This document shows positions 30,657 through 41,317 of a DNA stretch of 64,000 bases, piece after piece. Under the pieces are notes generated by a model. The model saw nothing but the letters and a program-made list of their open reading frames with translations, was not told the DNA's origin and searched no databases. The DNA is taken from positions 1 to 64,000 of the forward strand of contig JAOPGA020000730.1 in assembly GCA_026419775.2 (NCBI GenBank), given 5' to 3'. Each line of letters starts with the position of its first letter. Position 1 is the stretch's first letter. The position numbers and the translations under genes were made by a program. This DNA is from Acrasis kona (taxonomy: Eukaryota; Heterolobosea; Eutetramitea; Acrasida; Acrasidae).

Positions 30657-32370
30657 TTATACATTTCCTAACATTGTTGACCTAATGCTTACACTCTGTC
30701 TCTTAAAATGTTCGTTCTTTTCTTCTTGTTTTTTGAGTTGAATCAAGTAGTCCAGTTTTTGTTGGATGCCGTCCCTTTCAGTCTGTGTTTTAGCTTCGTA
30801 GGATAATATGGATCCATCATTAAACTTTAGGCCAAATGTTCTCGGGTTTTTCTTGTCCAATTCAACAACTGCTGTTAAACCTTCGATTTTCCTAACTGGT
30901 CTTTTGGTGCTTTCGGCCACTTTGAACACATTGCTCATAATTGAACTAGTATTGGGCGGCTTCCGGTTATAAAGTAGGTTCACATCAATACCTAATAATC
31001 GTTCCTGCCTCCTACCAAATTTATTTGTCTTGATAACACGAAACTCTCTGTACTGCATGGCCTCAATGTTAAAAGGTAAAACCTCCTCGAATTGCGAAGA
31101 GGCCACGGAGTGTCGATTATTAAATAATGATCCTAGTGGAGAGCCTGCAAATCCTGTTGGTGTGATGGAGTCATTACTTCCCACAGAATTCAATTCTAAA
31201 CTAGTTAGTTTTCGGGATGATGTCAATACGTACCTTCTTCGACAACTTTTATTAAAACTACCTTCGTCAACGTTTTCACGCTCCCAATTGTCCTCTCCCT
31301 CATGCTCTTATGTAGAGGTTTAAATTTTCCATCCCTAAAGTTGTCGTGTTAACGAAAAGTATTAACAAGCACCACATACTTCATGACACAATTTACAGAG
31401 TATTTTGTATGTTCCAACCCAAACTTAGTACATAGAACTTTATTTAAATCCCTTATCAGTAAATCAGGATGCACGGGAACCAAAGTTTCATGCTTGCTAG
31501 GTGAAATTTGCACGCTCATGCGCACGTCTGTGAGTAGTGGCAATTGTTTGACTTCACTATCCTCTTGTTGCCTTTCTGTTGCTTGTTAGAAATGATTAAA
31601 AGAGAGTAGGTACTAACCTGCTAAAGTTAACCTCATGTTGTTCCTTATTAATATAGACCTATCTAAAACAACACCAGCTGCATGTTTTCCATCATCATCC
31701 GTTGTCTTAATATTATACTGTTCGGGTTTGTCAGAAATTGGTTCCAAACCAGTTTGCTTCCTGTATAGATCTAACGCGATAGGGATAAGTGTATTGACGT
31801 TTAGTGGTGGGTGGGCTGATAGATCAATGGCTAGCCGATGAGTTCCTCCATGTTTGTGTGGCACTAACAAAGACAGTGTTTCCTGTAATATTGTAAGTTT
31901 TGGAGGACCAACTAACTTACTACTCTAGTGTTTGAGCTTGGAGCTTTAGTATTAGGAGTCCTTTTGTTGTTTTTAAAATCTTGAAACAATAGCCCCCTTG
32001 ACAATTCACAATCAGAAGAGAATTGAACATTTTTCAGTTCAAACAACAAGTCAGATTTTTCTTCAATTTTTTCTACTCTCGGCGTCTGTACTTTAGGTTC
32101 CACTTGGTTTGAAACAGGGATGGCAGAAGATTTTGATATTGCTCTCGCTATAACATCCGGTTTGTGGTCAAACAAATCTTCCTGTAATGCTGGCGGTGTA
32201 AAAGAGATTGGAGAATGTTGTGAAAATGATGAGCCTCTTGTTCTTGCAGAAAGTTGTCTCTTATTTGATGGAGAAGTAGGCATTAGTGGAGATTTTGAGC
32301 CATCCCCTATTCCAATCGTTTGATATGTGTTATAACGATGCTCCTGATGTACAGCATTGAAGCAGAACAT
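30657..32370 (-). CDS. TORC2 subunit SIN1/AVO1-like (CRIM, RBD, PH domains)
   Basis: Five exons on the minus strand: 32370-31921, 31882-31618, 31581-31380, 31334-31234, 31195-30657; introns 38, 36, 45 and 38 nt. The product is 518 residues. The N-terminal third is Ser/Pro-rich. A CRIM-like ubiquitin fold follows (PIALDLYRKQTGLEP, EQYNIKTTDDDG). Then a Ras-binding-type UBL (SVQISPSKHETLVPV, DGKFKPLHKSMRERTIGSVK), and last a PH domain (REFRVIKTNKFGRRQERLLG, KRPVRKIEGLTAV). This order is diagnostic of SIN1 (RIP3 in Dictyostelium), which places AKT/SGK-type substrates at TORC2 on the plasma membrane. Frame is kept across all four junctions. Confidence 0.85.
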
Positions 32371-32484
32371 ATCATGAAGACCTAATTTTTATCAAAAGTG
32401 GACTGACAGTGACAAGTCAATCTAACAATCAGAGCGGTTTATGGATGTTCGCAAAATTACTAGATTATTTCTATACATTTATTA

Positions 32485-33803
32485 TTAACAAATAGAACAA
32501 CACTTTGATTTGATTGCAGACGGTAATTCTACATCAACATTAGCCTCTAACACATCTGATAATTTTTGTAAAAAGAAACCGTCATGAGCATCAAACAACC
32601 CATCTTTTGTAAAGTCCTCAATTTCCATTTTCGAACAAGTGTGACGTTTTAACAAGTTAAGCACCGCTTCATTCATCTCTGCAAAATAATCATGTATGGC
32701 CATCTCCATCAACATGTTGCCCCTTTCTCCCTCCGAACATATTTTATTCAGAGCGTTCGTCCGCCTAATATCACTCGGTGTTATTTGAAGGGCCTGCCGA
32801 AGACCAGGCGACGTCGAAGTATCAGGACTCACGATTAACTCTCTCCTATCGCACAACACGTCGTAGATATTCGTCTTTTCCGTCAATATTTTGTCGGCGG
32901 TACAGGCTATAAAAAAATCATTTTGATATTCTTGTTTTTCGAACAATGTCAAATCGTTAACAGATATATAATAGTAACGAGTGGGAGTTTGTTGAAACAA
33001 ACGGCCCAGTTCTCCGTGCCGTTCTTCCACCGGCGTTAATGAAAGCGGAAGTTCGAGTAAATGTCCACATGCGTGCACTCGAGCGCAGACCACTCCTATG
33101 GGGACGTCGGAAAAGAAGAGTATTCTCTTCCGTAAAAGTAATATTTTCCAAATGGTGAGCAGGCTGGCGCCATAAAAGTGGAACAGGCTAGATAACGAGC
33201 TCACGCTTCTCGAAACATCATTCACGAACATGTCGCTCAGCAACCTGTGTGCATGTGATTTTTGAACATCGCCATTTTGTCTATCCATGTATCTTTCTAA
33301 TGTTGTTGTATCCGTTAACTCTGCTCCATTTTCGTTTAGTGATTGAGCCTGCTTTTCGCAAAATGTAAAATGTGTTACCATGGCTCTGTAGTCTTTTACT
33401 AAAACACCGACAGACCGCATTCTGGCGCCCCTTTCGATGGTTTCTGCGGTTATAAGCTTATGAAAACAAGCAATTCCGAATAAAGTGTTATGCCTAAAAA
33501 ATCTAACCAGGTTAAACTTCGAATGTCGAAACCAACTTACACATAGTCGGTGTCTAATTTGTGTATTCCACTGGGTAATGTGCGAAATTCGATACCTTCC
33601 AAATCTAATTCCTTTTCTGCTTCAACCGTCCGAAATTTCGAGTATTCTAAAAGATTCCCTCTTTTTGTATCAAATTTCGTTACGAACATACACTCTATCG
33701 ATAGATCCACTCCGTCGCGCGTGTTAATTCGTGGCGAGACCTGACTGAGGTCTACGTCAATTGTTAGTGGTTCCATGCAACGTATATATTTTTGTAAATG
33801 CAC
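32485..33803 (-). CDS. DENND11: DENN-domain protein DENND11 (LCHN) with C-terminal CaaX
   Basis: Exons 33803-33541 and 33502-32485; the 38-nt intron joins TDYV to FFRHNTLFGIACF. The product is 426 residues (alternative ATG 33776 gives 417). The longin/uDENN part is clear: MFVTKFDTKRGNLLEYSKF, DLEGIEFRTLPSGIHKLDTDY, ERGARMRSVGVL. A cDENN/dDENN region follows (LLTIWKILLLRKRILFFSDVPIG). LCHN-type proteins are Rab guanine-nucleotide exchange factors. The last residues are KSKCCSIC-stop, a CaaX-like box that would allow prenylation; this is not a feature I associate with animal LCHN. Divergent with the WW gene about 30 bp away. Confidence 0.85.
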
Positions 33804-33834
33804 ACTTTTAAGTTGACTGTGCTGGTGTCCACAA

Positions 33835-34977
33835 ATGAATGGCAGCCTCGTTGAGACACATCAATCAAAAGCAAACAATAGGACAGCGAAAGGTATTATT
33901 CATGTAGAAGACTATAAACTAATATAAGATGTTTCATGTGAAAGGTTAAAAAGAAACTTGGACACATTTTTAGAGATCGACGAAAACCAACACGTATTGC
34001 AAAAGTATAAAATATTGAGAGAAGAGTTTGACTTGTTTGATCGTGAAAACGTAAAAGATCCCGCAACAATTGCAACTTTTAGAGTTTTAGTGCAAATGTA
34101 TCAAAGGGACTACGCGGAAGGGTATATTACAAAAGACCAATTTAATAATCTGCTTTCCCGAGTCAAGCGGAAATTTGATTACATTGTTCCGGTGTCTGAG
34201 CGCAAGGATATATTCATACGGAATTTACCGAGAAAGTCTTCTCCATACGACACCCACTCATTGCTATTTTACTGTCATGGTGAATTATCTCCCAAAGAAT
34301 TATTTAATTTGTTTTTTATTGATAAACTTTTTGAAAATGTTTGTATAAGATGTTTAGGGTCAGGCTACTACTCTGTCACTCTTGATAATATTCATGATGT
34401 TCGGCGGTCGGTGTCTTTGCTTTGTAAAAAGCATCCATTGTTGTTGGAAAGTGAAGAGGATTGGACCGATAATGAAGACGAGGATTTTACTTTCTGGTTT
34501 GAAATAAATCAAAAAAACATCACTAATGCTACCGATCGCATCTACATGAGGTTAGCAACATTGTTGGATAGAATAGAGTTGTATCCTTGTGTTCTTGATA
34601 CTTCCACTATTTGTTCAAAAGTAAAGGAATTTGTTAGTTACACATGTGCTGGTTTCACTCAGAGAATAAAAGCAAAAAAGTTGGCGGATGAGTCGCAGAG
34701 ATCGAAAACCATATTTAAATCTTCTGTTTTTGGTTCTTTTTGTGATGTTGCGATTTGTACTGTGGATGCTGTTGCTAGAAGGATTTCTAAAAGTGGAGGG
34801 TTGACTGATGATCAAATTTTACAATTAGCAAACATTGGATTGCCGAAGGAGTAAGTTGATGTTTTTCCTAATGCTTATTATTTTAATAGTTGGAGGGCTG
34901 CTCTTGATCCGACTTCAAAAAGTGTATATTATTACAATTTCCGTAACCAAGTTACTACATGGCATAGACCACAATAA
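33835..34977 (+). CDS. Uncharacterised protein with C-terminal WW domain on its own exon
   Basis: Exon 2, 33929-34850, and exon 3, 34890-34977, are well supported. The 39-nt intron joins LPKD to WRAALDPTSKSVYYYNFRN, completing a WW domain with W..YYYN..TTWHRP at the very end. Exon 1, 33835-33892, with a 36-nt intron, is proposed because it supplies an ATG in frame and the acceptor is good. Total 355 residues. The body is mostly helical, with acidic (ESEEDWTDNEDED) and basic segments; no other domain recognised. WW domains bind proline-rich ligands. Confidence 0.7.
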
Positions 34978-35214
34978 TTAAAGTATAAATTATAATTATT
35001 TATTGTGCCAGATCATGTTAATTTTAAAATCTCAACATGCGTCAAATCATATGTTCCTCTTCATTTTATAACCAACCATTTTGATCATTCTCGCCTTACT
35101 AAGGTCATAACACGCGTATGTTATGATTTTTCAGATCCACATTGTTGTCCTCTTTCAACTTTCCATTGCAGCTCCACCCCTGATTGACGTTACATTATTG
35201 TAAATGGAGTCAAC

Positions 35215-35709
35215 ATGGGGAAAGTAAGGCTCATAGTGTGCCTGTTATTGTGTGTCCTTGGTTTGATTGTTATAATACAACATGTACAGTCAAATAGAAC
35301 ATTAGAGATTATTGGTCTGCATCACATAGCAATTATTGCCAAGGACTATCCAAAGTCAAAACTTTTTTATAATCACGTGTTAAATTTTAAAATTATAAGA
35401 GAAGTATATCGTAAGGAAAGGAATTCATACAAGTGCGATATGTTGGTATCAAAACAATCCAATGTACAAATTGAGCTATTTTCTTTTCCTAATCCAGCAG
35501 ATAGACCAAGTAGGCCTGAAGCCGCTGGTGCTCGTCACATATGTTTCTCTGTCGTGGATTTATCAGAATACATGAAAACTATAAAAGAAAGAGATGAGCA
35601 TAACATGGTTACATTTGAAGAAATCCGTACCGACGAATTTACAGGTGAGAGATTTGTATTTTTTTCAGACCCAGACGGACTTCCGATAGAGGTCAAAGAA
35701 ATTGTATAA
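35215..35709 (+). CDS. Glyoxalase/VOC-family protein (YaeR-like) with N-terminal signal/anchor
   Basis: 164 residues. Residues 5-24 are a hydrophobic signal or anchor (LIVCLLLCVLGLIVIIQHV). A single VOC domain follows with both beta-alpha-beta-beta-beta halves: LHHIAIIAKDY, FYNHVLNF, IELFSFPNPADRPSRPEA, ARHICFSVVDL, FFSDPDGLPIEVKE. The four metal-ligand positions are filled (His in HHIAI, Glu in IELF, His in RHI, Glu in PIEV). The sequence is much like bacterial YaeR proteins apart from the leader, so an ancient bacterial origin is possible. Substrate unknown; the leader implies the secretory pathway. Confidence 0.85.
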   Translation: MGKVRLIVCLLLCVLGLIVIIQHVQSNRTLEIIGLHHIAIIAKDYPKSKLFYNHVLNFKIIREVYRKERNSYKCDMLVSKQSNVQIELFSFPNPADRPSRPEAAGARHICFSVVDLSEYMKTIKERDEHNMVTFEEIRTDEFTGERFVFFSDPDGLPIEVKEIV

Positions 35710-35785
35710 TAAACTTTTTTGTAAGCAGAAGGTTGTTTTGTCTTGAAACTCACGAGTTCTAATCATTTAAGCACGACTGGCTCAA

Positions 35786-38422
35786 ATGAACCGAGGAAAC
35801 AAGAGGTCAGCTTGGGATTATAGTGAACATTCAGAAAACATCACCAAGTCTGCAAGAATAGATTATGAGGAACTTTCAATGCCGTCGAACGGCGATGTAC
35901 CTGGGGTTTACAGATTTATCAATCAGCTTACTGTCGCTGAGTGCATGCAGCTTTTATTTGAAAGAGATGATATATTGGATGAGTCTTTTGATTTGATCAA
36001 GAATGATTTTAACCACCGACTTTTGGACCTTCCTACCACAGAAGCACTTTCTCAAGATGAAGACGAAGATGAAAATGAAGAAGAAGATTTAGAGAACGAA
36101 GAGGAAGAAGACAATGACAATGATTCTTCAAGTTCAGAAGATGAGTACATTGAACGAGAAGTTAGTTACAATTTTAGACGAGATAAAGATTCATTAGAAG
36201 GATTTCCTGACCAATGTAACTTAATTGAACCGGTTTGGAGGCAGGGGTGTGATGTGTTTTCAGAGATGGTCAGGGTGGTGGTGTTAGGTGTTTGCAGGCT
36301 AACAATTGCCGCTCAAGACAAGAACATAGAGTCAGTTGAAGACCTAACAGCTTTGTATAAATCCATTAAAGAAGACGATGAGACTTTTATTGTTCCACAA
36401 TCTGAAGAAAGTGAAGACCAACCCGTACTAATAGACACCATCCAAGCAGCCAACTACTTACATGTCCTTAAGCGAATGAACCTCGCACTCCGCAGAGTTC
36501 AGCAACATGTAGAGCCGAGAGTGTTTGCTCTCACATGGAGTCATGTAATTCCTCGACACATTCTTTCAAGCATGATCAAGTACGAACCCAAATTCGAAGA
36601 AGAGATGGATATAGCAACGCTTCAAATGTTGGGAAGTGATGCAGGAAACATTTATCACGACTTTGACCAATATTCCGACGAAGAAGAGCTATTAGGCTTG
36701 GATGAAGAATTCAACGACAATTTCAAAGAATTTTTTGATTCAAACGATGTTTTTGACATTCTTGGTTACGACCCAACATGGGATAGCGAATTTTCGGATG
36801 AAGATGAGGATGATCCTGACTTTAGTTGTGTGGTTTTGTCGAGGGATGCGCCTAATGAAAACGAATGCAAATTAGTAGCCTACTCTAACTTTAAACAAAT
36901 GGACACCCATCACTTTGAGTATATACCAGACGAATGGACTCACGAAGATAATTCCTACGATACTTTGATAGATTATTCTGGAACTTGGTTGAATAGCATG
37001 AAGGATGTTTGTTCTGTAGGTAGACATCATCTCAAGGTCAGGAAGGAAGAATTGGAAAATATGTATAAATATCAATATGATGAAGATTACAATAAAAATG
37101 TAGTTGGCACCAAAGAGTGCATAAACGATTTTTCTTCTGTTACCGAATGGTTGAGAAGCGATTTAGTCCGTGTGATGCGAAAGGCTGGTGTGTTTGAAAT
37201 GTCGCAAGATGCAATCTCCTATTGTTTTTATCGACTCCGTAATTATATACACGATGTAATATCAAATTTAGAGGGAACCTCTGTTAATGTAGAGGATATC
37301 AAGAGATCATTACAGGAGTTGAACAGACACAAACGAGTTAAAGCTTATGGTTTGGGCGAAAGCTCTTTACAAGATAAAAGCATTAGTACTTTAGAGGATA
37401 TGCAAGAACTTGGTGATGAATCGTTCGATGAACAAGATATTGTCCACGACGATGTTGCATTTGTACCAGAATCTACCTATGTATTAGATATGATGAAGTT
37501 GGTAGATGTTATGCAAGGACATGACTTCTCTCCCAATTCAGATCAAATTGCAATGCATGTTTCTGATAATGTCACAATCTTAATATTTAAACCACTTTTT
37601 ATTGTTTGTTTTCCATCACTACCTGTCAGATCCAGTCGAGTCATTGCTCAGCCAATGAACAATGCAGACGATATTCTTGATCATATAGAATCCTACCTCG
37701 AAGAAAATCAGCAAGAGGATATTTTTCATCAAGACCAAGGAACTTACTCCATTATTGTTGAGGGTGCCAGCTATAATGTACATAAAAAAATTTTAAGTTG
37801 TCGTTGTGAATTTTTTAAAACTCTTTTTTCAAGTGGTTTTGATGATTCAGTCTCTAATGAATTTGTGTGCGACCAAGACTGGAACTCACTTTCGGTCAAG
37901 TCCTGCATAGAGTATATGTATCGAGATGTCGTGTCTGGGCTTGACGAAATGACAGCAAGTGAGGTACAAAGTTTATTAGAACGCTCTAAATTCGTCATGC
38001 TGGAGCGTTTGACTTCAATATGTCGATTAAAGTTAATTCAATGTATCTCGTCCGATACCATCCAATCTATTCTAGAATTTACTGTAGCCCACAACGACCT
38101 TGTAATTTTCCATGGCATAGAGAATGCTGTGTTTGTAGATCACTCGTACTTGCAAGAATTAGACGAAATATCAAAACTTTATTTTGAAAAATTAATTATA
38201 GTCGAGACAACTATTGATAATATTATGTCCAAGGCAACATACATCGCCTCATGTTTAGAGCAGTGCACCATGGAGGAAATATTTTTAGATAGAATTAAAA
38301 ATCACCGTGAACATTTGCAGATATTTTTTGAAGAATACTATTATGAGTTTGAGGGGAATCATAAGGAGTTGTACAATCTGCTGCATAATAGAAGTCAGGA
38401 TATTTTCCTTCTAAAACTTTAA
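35786..38422 (+). CDS. Large acidic protein with C-terminal BTB domain
   Basis: 878 residues, single exon. A very acidic block lies near 92-125 (DEDEDENEEED..., SSSSEDEY). The middle is unrecognised and partly acidic. The BTB/POZ domain is at about 652-745 (TYSIIVEGASYNVHKKILSC, FFKTLFSSGF, CIEYMYRDVV), followed by a BACK-like helical tail (LIQCISSDTIQSILEF). BTB proteins commonly recruit cullin-3 ligases. Ends at TAA 38420-38422. Confidence 0.75.
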   Translation: MNRGNKRSAWDYSEHSENITKSARIDYEELSMPSNGDVPGVYRFINQLTVAECMQLLFERDDILDESFDLIKNDFNHRLLDLPTTEALSQDEDEDENEEEDLENEEEEDNDNDSSSSEDEYIEREVSYNFRRDKDSLEGFPDQCNLIEPVWRQGCDVFSEMVRVVVLGVCRLTIAAQDKNIESVEDLTALYKSIKEDDETFIVPQSEESEDQPVLIDTIQAANYLHVLKRMNLALRRVQQHVEPRVFALTWSHVIPRHILSSMIKYEPKFEEEMDIATLQMLGSDAGNIYHDFDQYSDEEELLGLDEEFNDNFKEFFDSNDVFDILGYDPTWDSEFSDEDEDDPDFSCVVLSRDAPNENECKLVAYSNFKQMDTHHFEYIPDEWTHEDNSYDTLIDYSGTWLNSMKDVCSVGRHHLKVRKEELENMYKYQYDEDYNKNVVGTKECINDFSSVTEWLRSDLVRVMRKAGVFEMSQDAISYCFYRLRNYIHDVISNLEGTSVNVEDIKRSLQELNRHKRVKAYGLGESSLQDKSISTLEDMQELGDESFDEQDIVHDDVAFVPESTYVLDMMKLVDVMQGHDFSPNSDQIAMHVSDNVTILIFKPLFIVCFPSLPVRSSRVIAQPMNNADDILDHIESYLEENQQEDIFHQDQGTYSIIVEGASYNVHKKILSCRCEFFKTLFSSGFDDSVSNEFVCDQDWNSLSVKSCIEYMYRDVVSGLDEMTASEVQSLLERSKFVMLERLTSICRLKLIQCISSDTIQSILEFTVAHNDLVIFHGIENAVFVDHSYLQELDEISKLYFEKLIIVETTIDNIMSKATYIASCLEQCTMEEIFLDRIKNHREHLQIFFEEYYYEFEGNHKELYNLLHNRSQDIFLLKL

Positions 38423-38574
38423 TCATCAAAATTGCTTGTAATGAAAAATGAAAATAAAATAGCTTACAACAAACTTCTAACTAAAATTAAAAACAATGCT
38501 ATTCTTAACCTGCCAATCAATTAAATAGAGATCAATCGCAGGAAAATACATAATAAAAACATAAAAAACGCAAC

Positions 38575-39657
38575 ATGAACAGCAGAATTTCAAGAGACAC
38601 CCAAGTGCTAAGCCCCGTCATTGAAGAGGCACCATTAGTCACTAAAATTGTTGACAAGCCAGTTCTAACTGAAGTCAAAGATATCAAGAATCTAAACGTC
38701 GTTCACAAAGATCTTGTACATGAGATCCATGAACAACCAATCGTTGAGATTGCAAGAAAACCCGAGACAGTGCTTGTCAAAGAACAACCACTTATCAAGA
38801 CCGTCACTGCTCCATTAAAGATGGAGGAGTTTGGTGTGAGCCAACACGTTGATCTTGATTTCTCATCACCTGTTGAGAGAACGCAAGTGTACAGTGATGC
38901 TAAACACATCAACCTTAATGAGACAATCAAGAGCGTGCAAACACGTGAAGTCATCGAGAGACACATTGTCCCCACTGTCACCGAGATCCACGAACAAAAG
39001 ATTGTCAATGTCATTGAACAACCAATCGTCAGAACTTATCACGAGGCACCCATTGTACGTGAGGTAGCCTACTCTGAGTTGGTTGATGAGCAACCAATCA
39101 AGAAGGATTTCTTGGACCTCAAAGGAGATGATATCATGAGAGATTCATCGATCGAACGTGAAAAGATGCTACCGGCAAATCAACTTTCAACTCACATCTT
39201 GACTAATGCCCCTGAAAAGGTCATCCCAACACACAGCACATTACCAACTCAAACTCTTCCAAAACCAAGTGGTGTTTTCTCCACTTTGGAATTCAAAAAC
39301 CAAATCAAGAATGGAGATCTTGTACTTCACGAAGCAAGACCATTGTCCTCAAGGAAATTACCCGTTGAATTGTTGGCACAAAAAAAGCTTCTCAACAAGT
39401 CTAGATACTTCTCCAAACCAGCATTCTCCGGTCAATTCATGGCCCAAAAAGCATTGTTGAAACCAGTTCCCGAAAACCTTTATTCAAAGGAGTTGAGTGA
39501 ATTGGGACAGTGGAAGGACAACAGCTGGACTGCAACCGTTTTGAGCAGTACTGGAAGTTTCCTCAAGAACGCCTATGAGGGTGCAAAGCACCTTGCCTCT
39601 GATGCATATGACTCTGCCAAGCACATGACTGGCGATGCATTGGGCAAAAAATTGTAA
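38575..39657 (+). CDS. Hydrophilic repetitive protein with IHEQPIV-type repeats and LEA-like tail
   Basis: 360 residues. Residues about 10-175 repeat a V/I-P-E-Q pattern (VVHKDLVHEIHEQPIVEI, TEIHEQKIVNVIEQPIVR, YHEAPIVREV). The centre is Ser/Pro-rich, and the C-terminal 35 residues are an amphipathic helix with 11-residue periodicity (NAYEGAKHLASDAYDSAKH), as in LEA proteins. The repeat style recalls cytoskeletal alveolin/articulin-type proteins and heat-soluble stress proteins; I cannot decide between them. Together with the LEA-like gene at 23229 it suggests a desiccation- or encystment-competent organism. Confidence 0.65.
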   Translation: MNSRISRDTQVLSPVIEEAPLVTKIVDKPVLTEVKDIKNLNVVHKDLVHEIHEQPIVEIARKPETVLVKEQPLIKTVTAPLKMEEFGVSQHVDLDFSSPVERTQVYSDAKHINLNETIKSVQTREVIERHIVPTVTEIHEQKIVNVIEQPIVRTYHEAPIVREVAYSELVDEQPIKKDFLDLKGDDIMRDSSIEREKMLPANQLSTHILTNAPEKVIPTHSTLPTQTLPKPSGVFSTLEFKNQIKNGDLVLHEARPLSSRKLPVELLAQKKLLNKSRYFSKPAFSGQFMAQKALLKPVPENLYSKELSELGQWKDNSWTATVLSSTGSFLKNAYEGAKHLASDAYDSAKHMTGDALGKKL

Positions 39658-39730
39658 ATTTGAATAAATACCTTCCATTACAACTAGTTGTCTTCTTACA
39701 AATGTCAAAACGTCAAACAAAAAAACAAAA

Positions 39731-41285
39731 ATGGTGAACGCGCTTCTTATTATCATGATGATTGTGATACCAGTCATCTTTTTATTCTCATCGTTCATGT
39801 TCGTTGTATTCTTCTCAAGTCCTGTGGATCGCTTCCAGGCCATTTTACCAAAGATTATAGTCGTTAGTCACACCACCAACAACGTACAACGACTCACTTT
39901 TAATGCAATAGATATTAGGAATGACGTTCGCAGGTTGCGCGGTACTATTTCTTCCTTTTGATGTTTGGAACAATATACAAGCGGGAGGATTAACAAGCGC
40001 TACACCAGTCATCTGGCAGATTATTTTCGCTTTCATGGCAGCTTGGATCGTTTTAGTGCTACCGTTTAGTTTGATTTACTTTGAAACCTTTGACTCGGAG
40101 AAGGATCATGTGAAGAATGTTGTGAGCCAATCCATCTCAGCAATAGTCGGTACTATAATCATTTTCATCATCACAGGCCTAGGGATGGGTATATCCTACA
40201 TTTTCTTTGGTTACGTACAAATACCAATGACCACACAAGTATCAAGCTATGGAGCCGCATCACTTTCCAGTGTAGTCCTTAACTGCGACACCTGCTACCT
40301 TGAGTCAAGCGACTTGACCACACGCATGGGAATTATAGTTTACATTACAGCCTTTTTGTGTGCAGTAGGTTGGTTTGTATTAGTAGTGTGTGGAGGATGT
40401 GGCATGTCATCGATCCCCATCACATTGATTCTCGGCTGCGTCAATAGGCCAAAGCGCATCAAGCTTGAGGAGTTTGTGGTTCAGCAAAAGAAGTTTGCTC
40501 TACGGTCTCATAATTTAATCAAGGCAGGAAAAAAGATTGAAGCATTGAGGAAACAACCAGGAGGACGCACAAACATGCAGACCATTAGATTGTATCAGGA
40601 ATTCAAGAGAGCCGTCTACACTGCTGATGAGGAGTACCAACTTTTAAAGACACAATTTGAGAAGGGAGGAGGAAGCATTGTTTTTTATGTAATTGGTTTA
40701 ATTTTTGGTGTGGTTGCGGCCGTCATAACAATCTTGTGGATCATCCATATGATTTTGTTCATGTTCACAAAGCAACCCATATGGGGAGGTTTGAATTTAT
40801 TATTCTATTATCTTGATTATGCGTTCCCATTGTTTGGTCTAATTGCTTATTCTATTTTTGCATTCTATTTGTTAATGTCAGTGATAGCGGGAAACATTAC
40901 CATTGCTTCAAGACTTCCTTTGGTAAGTCTATACCCAATCAAATTCAAGGATACCTTAACAAGTTCTTTCCTATATAACACATGGTTGTTGATGTTGGGA
41001 TGTATTCCTGTCATACAATTCACTGCGAACGCATTCTCAAGTTACGGAAGCGTCACTTCTTTGAGTGGTATGGTTGACTTTCGATTGTAAATAATTTTCT
41101 AACAAACTTTAGGTTTCTTCAACGTGTATGTCACCAACATGATTTACTTTAATTGGTTCTTTGCGAACGTTCACTACGTCTTCTTTGCATTCATATTCAT
41201 CGGGTTTGCCTTGAGTATGTTCTTCGCATTCAGACCAAACAAGACAAAAGAGCAAAAGATTATAGAACAGATTATGGAATCTTAA
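39731..41285 (+). CDS. LMBR1-domain membrane protein (LMBRD1-like)
   Basis: Three exons: 39731-39862, 39912-41068, 41114-41285 (introns 49 and 45 nt, the longest in the window). The product is 486 residues with about nine TM segments. Splicing restores PKIIV-ILGMTFAGCAVLFLP-FDVWNN, the signature N-terminal region of LMBR1/LMBD1 proteins, and the last exon adds two C-terminal TM segments (NVYVTNMIYFNWFF, VFFAFIFIGFALSMFF). A basic cytosolic loop lies near 240-300 (CVNRPKRIKLEEFVVQQKK). LMBD1 is linked to lysosomal cobalamin export; LIMR relatives bind lipocalins. The exact subfamily is not certain. Confidence 0.8.
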
Positions 41286-41317
41286 TAAACTAGATGTTCA
41301 TTATTAGGATGAAATTT

